This document shows positions 1 to 8,742 of a stretch of DNA of 64,000 bases, in pieces. Origin of the DNA: an uncultured Sphingomonadaceae bacterium (GTDB taxonomy: Bacteria; Pseudomonadota; Alphaproteobacteria; Sphingomonadales; Sphingomonadaceae). The first letter of the stretch is position 1; each line of letters starts with the position of its first letter. The position numbers and the translations under genes are program-made. The notes under the pieces are model-generated. The model saw only the letters and a program-made list of their open reading frames with translations, ran no database searches and was not told the origin of the DNA. The stretch covers positions 1,550,001 to 1,614,000 of the forward strand of contig CANMBD010000001.1 in NCBI GenBank assembly GCA_947495985.1. The letters are read 5' to 3'.

Positions 1-345
1 CAGAACCAACCTGGCTCCCAAAGCGCGTAGTGTATCCATTTTTTCCCGGCTTTGCGTCTCCGGCATGACAATGGTGGTCTTGTAACCTTTGGCATTGGCG
101 ACTAGCGCAATACCGATCCCGGTATTACCGGCCGTCCCTTCGACAATCATGCCGCCGGGTTTGAGCAACCCGCGTTCCTCGGCATCCTGCACGATGAACA
201 AAGCGGCACGGTCTTTTACCGACGCGCCGGGGTTGGCGAATTCGCATTTGCCGTAGATATCGCATCCTGCCTCCGCGCTGGGGCCGGCAAGATGAACGAG
301 CGGGGTGTTACCGATCAGGTCGAGCGTTTCATTCACTATATTCAT
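1..345 (-). CDS. cysK: cysteine synthase (N-terminal part, runs off the window)
   Basis: The gene makes cysteine from O-acetylserine and sulfide with PLP. Reading leftwards from the ATG at 345, the protein opens MNIVNETLDLIGNTPLVHLA, the usual start of the CysK/CBS fold. The PLP-lysine segment follows (NPGASVKDRAA), then the phosphate-loop motif EGTAGNTGIGIA. Only about 115 residues are present, because the gene continues past base 1. An in-frame ATG at 357 would add four residues (MEGR) and cannot be excluded. CysK, CysM and cystathionine beta-synthase share this N-terminus, so the exact subfamily is an inference. Another sulfur gene pair (sseA and a cystathionine beta-lyase) lies about 31 kb away on the other strand. 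Confidence 0.9.
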   Translation of the reverse strand, partial: MNIVNETLDLIGNTPLVHLAGPSAEAGCDIYGKCEFANPGASVKDRAALFIVQDAEERGLLKPGGMIVEGTAGNTGIGIALVANAKGYKTTIVMPETQSREKMDTLRALGARLVL

Positions 346-431
346 GCGACCTTCCATAGTCCGCGTTGTCAATGGCGACAAGCGCGGACAATTTGGCATG
401 GCAAAAGAGGAACTTTACCGAAGCGATGTCT

Positions 432-1280
432 CTAATCAGGTCGCTCGGCCAGCAAGGCACGCACCAATGGCTGCAGATTCTCGTCATAACGGGCGAGCAT
501 CACATGCTCTTCGGCAGTCTCGAAATGACTGACCAGTTGTTTGCCATTCCACCAGTGCAATGCAATGGCCGGGGGGTCCGCGACAATCATATTGCGACCA
601 TCAGGGTTTTCAGGATCAATCGGTTCCAGGTCAAATGCGACCTGCGGTGCGGTGGACGCGCAAATCGAGAGGCTTGTGCCTTCAAAAGACGTTGAAATAT
701 TCCGGTGTAGGTGGCCAGTAATCATACCCTTGATCTGGTCATGCCCTGCGATCGTTTCGGCCAGCACCGACACCCATGGCTCGCGCGGATCGGTATTCAT
801 CCATGCAATACCCGATTCCACAGGAGGATGATGCATGATGAGCAAAGTCGGTTTGTCCTGTTTCTCCGCCAGTCTTTCAGACAACCATCGCGCCCGAACT
901 TCGCAAAAGGCGCCCCCGTGACGCCCCTCTTCCAGCGTATCCAAAAACAGCAGACGCAGCGGGCCATCATCAATCTCATATTGGACAAAGCCATCTGCCG
1001 AGGGCACATCGGGAAACTGTTTTTGGAATGGTGCCCTCAGGTCATGGTTGCCCAGACACATATAAACAGGAAACGGCAAGTCTGAAAAAGCCTGTTCCAG
1101 TCGCATGTAACTATCCTGATCACCGCGATCGACCAAGTCGCCCGTAGCGAGCAGAGCATCAGGTCGCGGCGTCATCTCGCGCAGGACCTTGAGCGCCTGA
1201 TCGAGGCGCTTGCGGTTAAATTCCGACGGATTATCCGGGTCAAAACCGAGATGGATATCCGTTACCTGCGCCAAGATCAT
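432..1280 (-). CDS. metallophosphoesterase, Icc/CpdA-like cyclic nucleotide phosphodiesterase
   Basis: This 282-residue calcineurin-like phosphoesterase has all the metal-binding blocks in order: DIHLG near residue 8, GDLVDRGD near 47, GNHD near 77, MHHPPV near 150 and GHLHR near 190. The size and the DIH start fit the Icc/CpdA class, which hydrolyses 3',5'-cAMP, but related enzymes act on other phosphodiesters. It ends 27 bases before the redox operon's last gene starts its stop codon, on the same strand, and could be its distal member. That would put a possible cAMP hydrolase beside a flavoprotein with two cyclic-nucleotide-binding domains. The functional link is inference; the fold assignment is firm. 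Confidence 0.85.
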   Translation of the reverse strand: MILAQVTDIHLGFDPDNPSEFNRKRLDQALKVLREMTPRPDALLATGDLVDRGDQDSYMRLEQAFSDLPFPVYMCLGNHDLRAPFQKQFPDVPSADGFVQYEIDDGPLRLLFLDTLEEGRHGGAFCEVRARWLSERLAEKQDKPTLLIMHHPPVESGIAWMNTDPREPWVSVLAETIAGHDQIKGMITGHLHRNISTSFEGTSLSICASTAPQVAFDLEPIDPENPDGRNMIVADPPAIALHWWNGKQLVSHFETAEEHVMLARYDENLQPLVRALLAERPD

Positions 1281-1307
1281 GGGCGCTTCCTCTCTGTTAT
1301 GTCGCCG

Positions 1308-3176
1308 CTAACGACTGGCAATCTTCTGCTTTCTTATCTTAACTGTCAGCTTGTCGGAAGGCTTAAGCGCCTCATTATCATTCGCCACCTTGTCGGGCTT
1401 TTTCTGTTTGTCCTTCTGCTGTTCCTTGATCAGCCAGGGCGCGCCGTCATCGGCATGGTAATCATGACACATGGCGCAGCTCGATGGAACATCAGAGCTT
1501 TTCTGGAACTCACCGCCATGACATTCACGGCAGGTTTTGATGCCGGGCAATAGCAGGTCGCGGGCGTTGTCCGATGTCGTCGCTGCATGGCAGGAGGTGC
1601 AATCCTCGTCATTATGCGCTTCATGACTGAACCAGCCTTTATGCATATAGCGATCGGTTTGAGTCACCGGTTTGATACCATAGTCAACCCGTCCGCGCGC
1701 CGTCGGCGGCGTCACGCCATGGCAATCGAAACAGGCACCACCGCGTGAAAATACCTGCTGGATCGCCAGATTTGCGCGGCTTGGCCTGAACTGGACAGCA
1801 CGCGCATAATCGCTTGCCACCCTGTTGTCATTTTCTGCACCCGGACGCCGCCGCTTCATACCACCAAGGTTAATTGGCCTTTGAGGACCTGTGGACCGAT
1901 AATAAGCGCGCAGGTCAGCGCGCACCATATCGGGCTCGCCATGCCGCAATGTACGCACCGTGCTGCCAATTTCTTCGAAGGCAAGACTGTGGCACATCGC
2001 GCAATCTTCCTCCATGTCCACAGGCTCAAATCGAACACCGTTCGAATCCGGCGTATGGCAGTCTGCACAGACCAGCGAATCGCCAAAACCGAATTTCGCC
2101 GACAGCCGCCGTCCCATTTGCGCGACCCCGCCGGTTTTTGACATATGCACATCATGCGGGAATTTCAGACCATTATATTCGGTCGGCTTCTCATCGAGTG
2201 AAACCCGCCTACGAGGCGGATTTTTGCCGCCAGGCTGGACCAGCAAAGCAGGGCGAAACTGCGGGTGTGAAATCCCGAAGTCCGACGCATTTTCAAGCTC
2301 TGTATCGGTCAAACGCCCGTCCATTCCCTCGTGACAATCCGCGCAGAATTTTTGCGCAGTGGGTTCCATAGCACCCGCCCCCTCATGCTCGGTGTGACAT
2401 TCGACACATCTGCCGGGTGGTTTGTTAAAGGCTGAGGCAAAAGCCGCACCGACTTTTTCAAATCCCTCGGGCTCTCCCATGGCGGTCAGCAGGCGATCTT
2501 TCTTGGCATGATCATGCGCATCATCTTCATGGCAGTTGAGACAGGTTTTATCTGTCACCGTCACAAAGGCATCGACGTGGCAGGCCTGACAATCGCCTTC
2601 CAGGCTATGATGCGCGTCACTGAGCGCACCGGATGTCCACATCGTGTCAGCATGAAAACCCTCAGGCCGCTCCTCGACGCCGCGGTAAGTGGCCCAGGTA
2701 TAGATCGGCCAGATCAGGAACGCCGCAAGCATAAGTCCGACAAAGCCCCATGCGCTGATCCGTTTGCCGGGCAGCAGTCCTTTCAGCGTATAAAGCGCGC
2801 CCTCTTCCCGCTCTTCTGCGGAATCAGAAAGCGCCTCGACCCGTTTGACGGTCAGGATAATGCCTTCATCGTCTTGGCTGACCGCTATGACATGGCCGCC
2901 AAAACCAATTTCAGCGCCCGCGCCGGGATCAATTTTTGCGGACATCTGGTCCCGGCCATCAACCGAGAATTTCTGGCCAGAGATACTTTCAATCTCAATC
3001 TGGCCGTCTTCAAGCTGGCGAATGACCGCATGGTCGGGATTGACGGCAAGGTCAGGCAGATGGATCGCATTTGCCGTATTACGGCCGATCCCGATTTCAG
3101 CATCCGTGAACGGATTGGAGCGGATAATCTCACGGCCATCGGCGGTGACGGCAATCTGGCGAACGATAAAGGTCAT
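1308..3176 (-). CDS. FHA domain fused to a membrane-anchored ten-haem cytochrome c
   Basis: The protein has 622 residues. Residues about 20-100 look like a forkhead-associated domain, which binds phosphothreonine: GRNTANAIHLPD, then PDHAVI with the conserved histidine at 49. One hydrophobic helix follows at about 140-160 (ISAWGFVGLMLAAFLIW). The remainder carries ten CXXCH haem-attachment motifs: CQACH, CLNCH, CVECH, CADCH twice, CAMCH twice, CFDCH, CTSCH and CRECH. Since c-haems are attached in the periplasm, the FHA part should be cytoplasmic. The C-terminal 30 residues are lysine-rich. It is the third gene of an operon with a di-haem-like membrane protein (15 bases upstream) and a flavoprotein/ferredoxin. 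I infer a role as periplasmic electron acceptor or donor. I do not recognise a named gene. Confidence 0.85.
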   Translation of the reverse strand: MTFIVRQIAVTADGREIIRSNPFTDAEIGIGRNTANAIHLPDLAVNPDHAVIRQLEDGQIEIESISGQKFSVDGRDQMSAKIDPGAGAEIGFGGHVIAVSQDDEGIILTVKRVEALSDSAEEREEGALYTLKGLLPGKRISAWGFVGLMLAAFLIWPIYTWATYRGVEERPEGFHADTMWTSGALSDAHHSLEGDCQACHVDAFVTVTDKTCLNCHEDDAHDHAKKDRLLTAMGEPEGFEKVGAAFASAFNKPPGRCVECHTEHEGAGAMEPTAQKFCADCHEGMDGRLTDTELENASDFGISHPQFRPALLVQPGGKNPPRRRVSLDEKPTEYNGLKFPHDVHMSKTGGVAQMGRRLSAKFGFGDSLVCADCHTPDSNGVRFEPVDMEEDCAMCHSLAFEEIGSTVRTLRHGEPDMVRADLRAYYRSTGPQRPINLGGMKRRRPGAENDNRVASDYARAVQFRPSRANLAIQQVFSRGGACFDCHGVTPPTARGRVDYGIKPVTQTDRYMHKGWFSHEAHNDEDCTSCHAATTSDNARDLLLPGIKTCRECHGGEFQKSSDVPSSCAMCHDYHADDGAPWLIKEQQKDKQKKPDKVANDNEALKPSDKLTVKIRKQKIASR

Positions 3177-3191
3177 GCTGCTATCTCCCGC

Positions 3192-4073
3192 CTACCAATA
3201 AAAGAAAACGCTGATGATATGCGCCGACAGCGACGCGATCAGGGCGAAGGTCATCGGCACATGGACGAATAGCCAGACCTGGAGCAGGGCTTTCAGCCGA
3301 AGATGGCGGCGGACGCGCGCGAGCGTCGCCTCTTTCTTCTCAAGCAGCGCATCAACCTTGTCGAGCGGATCATCTCCGCCCATGCGAGGCTGATAAGCGC
3401 GCTCCCGCCGCAAATCAGCCTGCGCAGCGCGGGTAGCACAATTGGGATATTTTCCGGAAACCCGTTTCAGAAAACCGCCACCAAATGGGTCCTGCTCCAG
3501 CGATTGCAGCACAAGCGCTGCGTGCTCCACCGACAGCGGTTGAGCCGCTTCATGCAATTGCCGGTCGAGCGAGCGCAGACTTTCAAGCATCTGCGTCTCG
3601 GTCATCTCGTCGCGATTGTTGGACAGCGCCTGCGGGATGGTGGCGTAGAAATAGATACCGATAATGCCAGAGATGATCACGATCATCATGAAGGCATAGG
3701 CGGCCGTATGTATGTTCCAGCCAAATTGAAAACCGGTATGCAATGTGCCGATGATAATCAGGCTGAGGCCGAGATAGATATGCGCCGAAGTCCAAGCCTT
3801 GAGCGACCATTTGCCCGGGGTCATTGCCCTCTTGCGGACACCAAGCATGGTCAGCCACAGGATCAGCCCGGCCCCGATCGTGCCGAGCGTATAGCCATAC
3901 CAGCTACCGCCATTGTGGCGTGGAGAAACATCGATGAAGAGATAGCTTACGATGCAGACCAACATGATGAACGAAGCAATTTTCAGCCATTTATAGCCGG
4001 CATGTTTGAGAAAACCGTCATGCATGGCGACTTTCTTTTTCGAGACGCCGCCGGGAACAGGGACAGAAGCCAT
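3192..4073 (-). CDS. five-helix membrane protein, probable di-haem cytochrome b
   Basis: The 293-residue protein has predicted helices at about 30-49, 59-80, 95-115, 122-146 and 266-290, and a long charged loop between the last two. Helices 3 and 5 each carry two histidines thirteen residues apart (H98/H112 and H271/H285). This is the spacing used to hold two stacked b-haems across a membrane. H122 lies just after helix 3. I chose the ATG at 4073 because it overlaps the upstream stop codon in a TAATG junction. A longer frame exists but opens with arginine-rich sequence that shadows the upstream gene. It probably passes electrons between the cytoplasmic flavoprotein/ferredoxin and the periplasmic multihaem protein. 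Haem binding is inferred from spacing alone. Confidence 0.8.
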   Translation of the reverse strand: MASVPVPGGVSKKKVAMHDGFLKHAGYKWLKIASFIMLVCIVSYLFIDVSPRHNGGSWYGYTLGTIGAGLILWLTMLGVRKRAMTPGKWSLKAWTSAHIYLGLSLIIIGTLHTGFQFGWNIHTAAYAFMMIVIISGIIGIYFYATIPQALSNNRDEMTETQMLESLRSLDRQLHEAAQPLSVEHAALVLQSLEQDPFGGGFLKRVSGKYPNCATRAAQADLRRERAYQPRMGGDDPLDKVDALLEKKEATLARVRRHLRLKALLQVWLFVHVPMTFALIASLSAHIISVFFYW

Positions 4074-6523
4074 TATGCGTCCTCTTGCTCTAGCTTGGCG
4101 ACAGTGAGGAATTCCTCTGGCGCGACGCGGATCGCGGCACCGGTGGGACAGGCGCGGACACAGGCCGGACCGCCGTTGATACCGGCGCACATATCGCACT
4201 TGATCGCTTTCTTGGGTTTCTCGACATCGGGATCGCTATTTTCCGCGGCCCATTGCTTGTCGGGCTCACCGGGCCCCGGCCCGCTGCCGAAGAACAGCCA
4301 GCTCAGCAGACCAGGTTTCTTCGGCGGCACCTTGTCCATGCGGATCACGCCATAGGGGCAATAACGCTGGCAATTGCCGCAGCCGATGCAAGTGTCATCG
4401 ATGAAGACCTCCCCGTCCGGACCGCGGTGGATGGCATCGGGCGGGCAATCGGACATGCAGTGCGGATGCTCGCAGTGGCGACAGCTGGTCGGGACGTGCA
4501 GATGCGCGTAGGTCCGGCCCGCTTCGCGATCGAGGCGGGACAAACCTTCATGGCTGTCGGCGCAGGCTTTCTCGCAATTGTCGCAGCCCACGCAGAGATT
4601 CTCGTCGATCAAAAGCACGTCGGTTGCTTCGCCGATGCCATTGTCGACGAGGAAATTGGCAACGCCGGAATAATAATCCACTACGCCAGAGAAACTGTCT
4701 TTCTTGGCTTCGACAAAGGCGTTGATATCCTGCCGCGAAGCCATTTCCTGCTTGGCTTTGCGCATCAGGTCGGGATGCTTGTCGAGCACCTTCTTGAAGG
4801 CATCGCCGTTAATCTTGATGACTTCCGATTTGATCGCTGCCTTTACGGTGGCGGTCCGCATGCCGCCCGCGATAAGAGTCATTTCCCCGACATAGGAACC
4901 GGCTGGCAGATAGGACAGGAACACCGGCTTACCGCCAATTTCCTTTTCCACCACCATCGATCCCACGCGAATGACGTAGATGTCATTGCCCTCGCTGCCT
5001 TCCTCGATAATCGCTTCGCCTGCCCTGACATTCATAATCTCGCTGCTCTCGACAACCTCCGAGATATCGTCTTTGGTCAGGCCGGAACCAAACATCTGCA
5101 GCAACTGGCGTTCCGTGGAGATACGCGTGATTGCGCGCTTTGCAGCTGGCACGGATGCCTGCAGTTTCAGTGCCGCCGTGCGAGAAATTTCGACGACGAT
5201 CATATCTTCGGCCGCGTTAATGGTGGCACCGCGGCGGCGACCGGAGATCAGGCCGACTTCGCCAAAGATCGATCCTTCTTCGATCGGCACCGTGATCGAA
5301 GGATCATTGGGATCAATTTCCACCGCAACCGAACCCTCGGCAATGGCAAACAGGGATGAGCCCGGTTCATTCTTTTCAAAGACCACCTCGCCGTGACGAT
5401 AGCGGCGCGGCTCGCTGTCGAGCATGAATTCGCGCATCTGCAAGGGTGACAGGTCATTGAGAATTGTGACCTTCTCGCGAAAGAATTCGAGCCATTCATC
5501 AACCGACTTGCTACCGGGCAGGCCCGCGAATTTCTTTTCGAGAATTGGCTCATCAGCCGGCTTCAGGTCCTTGTTGCCGTTGATAAATTCAATGACGTCA
5601 TAGCCCTGGTTCATACAGTGCTTGATCAGCGGATAACCGGCCAGCGCGCCGATGACATAAATGCCCTTCTTCGTGCTTTCGAAAGCCGGGGTCAGCTTGG
5701 GATAAGCCTCCCGATCTTCGCTGGTAAATTCAATTCCGCATTCCTCGACAAATTTGCGCGGCGGTGCTGATCCCATGCGTGCAATAATCCGGTCGCACTT
5801 GATTGTTTCCTGCCCATCGCGGGTTTCGAGCACCAGCTCACCATCCTTGACTTCCGCAGGGGTCGTCTCGGTGCGGACATCCACCTTGCCCTGCTCTCCT
5901 GCTTCCATCAGCAGCTTTACATTGGCCTTTTTCGCACGCGCAAATTCCGGCGAGCGATTGAGGATCGTGACAATATTATTCTGCGCCGCATCGGCCGCGA
6001 GACCGAGCGCATTTTCAATCCCCGCATCTCCGGAACCGATGACGGTGATATGCTCGTCATAATATTCGCCGGGATCATCGAGCTGATATTGCACCAGTTT
6101 GTTATCCCCGCCCGGGCAGCGCATCAGGTTGGGATTGCCCTGCGTCCCGATCGCCATAACAATCGTCTCGGCCATTACTTTATCACCATTTTTCAACGTG
6201 ATAGTAAAATTGCCTTCTTCGCCTTCGATCTTTACCGGTTCAGCATTATATTGGACATTGACCGCACAAGCTTCGGTTTGCTTGTCCCAGATTTCCAGGA
6301 TCGCTTCACGCTTGCCGGCGTCAAAATCCATATCCGAGCGCAGCACCAGCTGGCTCGGCGTCGCCATGACATGTTTGCCTTTTTGATATTTGTAGATGGT
6401 GTCAGAAAGGTGGTCGGTCTTTTCCAAGAGCACATGCTTTAGCTTGAGCTGGGCAGCACGGCCAGCAGCACTCATGCCCGCTGGTCCCGATCCCACGATC
6501 ACCACTCGAAACTTGTCCGCCAC
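4073..6523 (-). CDS. FAD/NAD(P) oxidoreductase with two cNMP-binding domains and a four-cluster ferredoxin
   Basis: This is an 816-residue multidomain protein. Residues about 5-330 form a thioredoxin-reductase-like flavoprotein, with GSGPAG at 11-16 for FAD and GSGDAG near 163 for NAD(P)H. Two cyclic-nucleotide-binding domains follow at about 360-455 and 480-580. Their phosphate cassettes, FGEVGLISGRRRGATI and VGEMTLIAGGMRTATV, both keep the key arginine. Residues about 640-800 hold sixteen cysteines in four [4Fe-4S] motifs (CVGCDNCEKAC, CRHCEHPHCMSDC, CIGCGNCQRYC, CDMCAGINGGPACVRAC). I prefer the GTG at 6523, since AAGGGGGAAG lies six bases upstream. An ATG at 6568 would add 15 basic residues. 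Its stop overlaps the next start. I infer a soluble input module passing NAD(P)H electrons to the membrane partner, perhaps gated by cAMP or cGMP. Confidence 0.88.
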   Translation of the reverse strand: MADKFRVVIVGSGPAGMSAAGRAAQLKLKHVLLEKTDHLSDTIYKYQKGKHVMATPSQLVLRSDMDFDAGKREAILEIWDKQTEACAVNVQYNAEPVKIEGEEGNFTITLKNGDKVMAETIVMAIGTQGNPNLMRCPGGDNKLVQYQLDDPGEYYDEHITVIGSGDAGIENALGLAADAAQNNIVTILNRSPEFARAKKANVKLLMEAGEQGKVDVRTETTPAEVKDGELVLETRDGQETIKCDRIIARMGSAPPRKFVEECGIEFTSEDREAYPKLTPAFESTKKGIYVIGALAGYPLIKHCMNQGYDVIEFINGNKDLKPADEPILEKKFAGLPGSKSVDEWLEFFREKVTILNDLSPLQMREFMLDSEPRRYRHGEVVFEKNEPGSSLFAIAEGSVAVEIDPNDPSITVPIEEGSIFGEVGLISGRRRGATINAAEDMIVVEISRTAALKLQASVPAAKRAITRISTERQLLQMFGSGLTKDDISEVVESSEIMNVRAGEAIIEEGSEGNDIYVIRVGSMVVEKEIGGKPVFLSYLPAGSYVGEMTLIAGGMRTATVKAAIKSEVIKINGDAFKKVLDKHPDLMRKAKQEMASRQDINAFVEAKKDSFSGVVDYYSGVANFLVDNGIGEATDVLLIDENLCVGCDNCEKACADSHEGLSRLDREAGRTYAHLHVPTSCRHCEHPHCMSDCPPDAIHRGPDGEVFIDDTCIGCGNCQRYCPYGVIRMDKVPPKKPGLLSWLFFGSGPGPGEPDKQWAAENSDPDVEKPKKAIKCDMCAGINGGPACVRACPTGAAIRVAPEEFLTVAKLEQEDA

Positions 6524-6799
6524 GCGCTTCTTCCCCCTTTTGCCCTTCTTGACCCAACGCTCCCTCATGCGTTTTAACGGACCAATGCAGCAACTTTTCC
6601 GGCTCTAGCGCGACCCCAAAAGACTTAACTTACCAGCATCTTACCAAAAAGCTTTTGATATGCCAGTGGAAAATATCACAGTTTGAACCGCTTTGGTCAC
6701 TATCGAAAATCTGAAACAAATTACTTGTCAAAGCGGTACAGTTTACGACAATGCGAAGCGATCAACGGGGTCGCACCAATTGAGAAACGGGTTTTAAAT

Positions 6800-7795
6800 A
6801 TGAGCGAGCCAGAAGAAACTGCAGCATCCGGCAAGAAATCGGGCGGCAATATAAGCCGTATTGCTCTGATATCAGCCGCGGTCCTGGCCATTGCTGCGGT
6901 CGGTGTTCAGGTTTATCGGGGCATGGATACAGAAAGTTCAGGCAGCGACGCAGGCGCTGAAGTCGCGGCTGGCGAAAACCAGACCGCTCCCAGTGTCGAT
7001 CAAGTCATTGCTGGCCTTGAAAAAAAGCTTCAGGATGATCCCGAGGACGCGGAAAGCTGGCGTATGCTGGGCTGGAGTTACTTCGAAACAGAGAAATATG
7101 CCGAATCCGCCACGGCGATGAAACGCGCAACAACGCTTGATCCGGACAATGCCGAATATTGGTCAATGCTGGGTGAGGCGCTAGTCATGTCCAGCGATGG
7201 GCAGCAAGTCCCTGGCGATGCCGCAGATGCGTTCAAAAAAGCGCTGGCCATTGATAAGAGCGATCCACGTGCGCGCTATTTCCTGGCGGTACAAAAGGAT
7301 ATTTCCGGCGATCATCGCGGCGCAATTAATGACTGGTTCGCGTTGCTTGAAGACACGCCCGCAGATGCGCCTTACGCAGCAGATATCCGCCGGGTGATCG
7401 GGCAAGTTGCCGAAAAGGAAAATATCGACGTGGCCGCGCGGCTCGCAAAGGCTAGGCCAGCGGCGCCTACAGGCGGCATCTCCACCGACGGCCCGCAAGT
7501 TGCTACCGCAGCGATCCCCGGCCCCAGCCGCCAGCAAATGCAGGAAGCTGCTGCCTTGCCCGCCGGTCAGCAGGAAGCGATGATCGCGAATATGGTGGAT
7601 GGTCTGGATCAACGGCTGCAATCCAATCCCAACGATGCAAACGGCTGGATCATGCTGATGCGCAGCCGCATGCAACTGGGTCAAACTGCCAAGGCCAAAA
7701 AGGCGCTGGCCGACGGACTAGCCGCGTTCAAGAATGATGGCGCTGAGGCAAAGCGAATAAGGGAAGCGGGAATGGCGTTGGGCGTTGGGAGTTAG
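6800..7795 (+). CDS. TPR protein resembling cytochrome c biogenesis factor CcmI/CycH
   Basis: This 331-residue protein opens MSEPEETAASGKKSGG. A single N-terminal anchor helix follows at about residues 20-38, then periplasmic tetratricopeptide repeats beginning DAESWRMLGWSYFETEKYAE and DNAEYWSMLGEALVM. A second repeat block lies near the C-terminus (DANGWIMLMRSRMQLGQTAK). The order and wording of the repeats match the C-terminal domain of alphaproteobacterial CcmI/CycH, which holds apocytochrome c for haem ligation. The N-terminal CcmI membrane domain is shorter here. An in-frame upstream ATG at 6683 exists, but the sequence between looks non-coding. It is divergent from the multihaem operon, so a role in maturing that cytochrome is plausible but inferred. 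Confidence 0.75.
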   Translation: MSEPEETAASGKKSGGNISRIALISAAVLAIAAVGVQVYRGMDTESSGSDAGAEVAAGENQTAPSVDQVIAGLEKKLQDDPEDAESWRMLGWSYFETEKYAESATAMKRATTLDPDNAEYWSMLGEALVMSSDGQQVPGDAADAFKKALAIDKSDPRARYFLAVQKDISGDHRGAINDWFALLEDTPADAPYAADIRRVIGQVAEKENIDVAARLAKARPAAPTGGISTDGPQVATAAIPGPSRQQMQEAAALPAGQQEAMIANMVDGLDQRLQSNPNDANGWIMLMRSRMQLGQTAKAKKALADGLAAFKNDGAEAKRIREAGMALGVGS

Positions 7796-7991
7796 GCTTT
7801 CTTAGCCAGTGGCGTCCTGCAGAAGATTTCAGCTTTCGCTGGAATGACGTCCGTTTTTGACAAACAATTCCGTTCAGCATCACGATTGCAAAAAAGATCA
7901 CGCAAAGATACCAAGCCGCCAAGTTGTCCCTCCTCGGCGACTGCGTATCTTCACGTGACCTCCCTCCCGAAACTATAACGCTAGTTCGCCG

Positions 7992-8660
7992 CTATAGCTT
8001 GATACCCAAACCAACACCGACCACGATCGGGTCAAGATTGATCTTCACCCGCTGCTCTCCCGCAGCCGTCGTCCGCAGCGTCGCTGTGGTGTCAACGTCA
8101 AGATATTTAACGTCAACATTGAACGTAAATCGATCATTGATGGGAATATCGAAACCAGCCTGCAGCGCATAACCGAAGCTACTTTTCAGGCTCACGTCTG
8201 TTTCACCCACCGCCGCTTCCAGCGCATCCGAAGCATTTTCGTTGTAGAACATCGTGTAGTTGATGCCGGCCCCGATATAGGGACGGATCGCTGCATCAGG
8301 CGCAAAATGATATTGTGCCGTCAGGGTTGGCGGTAGCACCCAGGTCGATGCCAGACGCCCGATACCGCCGGTCGTTCCCGAAACGCCGCTTGCACTGTGC
8401 TTGGTGGTCGCCGCGATCAACTCGAAACCGATATTGTCGGTCGCCATATAGGTAATATCAACTTCCGGTGCGGGACTGTTATCCACGCTCACCTGCTCAC
8501 CGGGAAAGGCAGGCAAAATCGAACCGCTTTCCTCACTGGGCATTACGTTGATCGCCCGGACGCGGACTATTATGTCACCCTGTTCAGCAAAGGCCGGCAC
8601 AGAGCTGATAGCCATGCCCGATACCGCTGCCAGCGCCAAAAATTTCACTGTCTTACGCAT
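7992..8660 (-). CDS. ompW: OmpW family outer membrane protein
   Basis: This is a 222-residue outer membrane beta-barrel of OmpW type. It has a signal peptide (MRKTVKFLALAAVSGMA, cleaved after AFA), then the family's opening GDIIVRVRAINVMP. Typical strands follow, such as WVLPPTLTAQYHF and RPYIGAGINYTMFY, and the protein ends in a strand finishing GLGIKL. OmpW forms a narrow hydrophobic channel for small molecules. AAGGA lies eight bases before the ATG. A perfect FNR-type site lies 83 bases upstream of the start, which suggests oxygen-dependent control as known for ompW in other proteobacteria. Confidence 0.93.
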   Translation of the reverse strand: MRKTVKFLALAAVSGMAISSVPAFAEQGDIIVRVRAINVMPSEESGSILPAFPGEQVSVDNSPAPEVDITYMATDNIGFELIAATTKHSASGVSGTTGGIGRLASTWVLPPTLTAQYHFAPDAAIRPYIGAGINYTMFYNENASDALEAAVGETDVSLKSSFGYALQAGFDIPINDRFTFNVDVKYLDVDTTATLRTTAAGEQRVKINLDPIVVGVGLGIKL

Positions 8661-8742
8661 TGGAAAAATCCTTCTTACTTAGTCCCCAATGGTGGTTAGG
8701 GAGAGCCAGAAGGACCTGCATTGATCCATCGCAACGATTGTT

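Noticed and set aside
4073-4199. Longer N-terminus for the membrane cytochrome b-like protein
   Set aside because: The extra 42 residues are arginine-rich shadow sequence inside the flavoprotein gene; the TAATG junction at 4073 is a better start.
6523-6568. ATG at 6568 as the flavoprotein start
   Set aside because: The 15 extra residues are all charged, and a strong ribosome site fits the GTG at 6523; kept as an alternative.
7728-7922. 64-residue frame downstream of the TPR gene
   Set aside because: It overlaps the TPR gene's end in another frame and has no family features or ribosome site.
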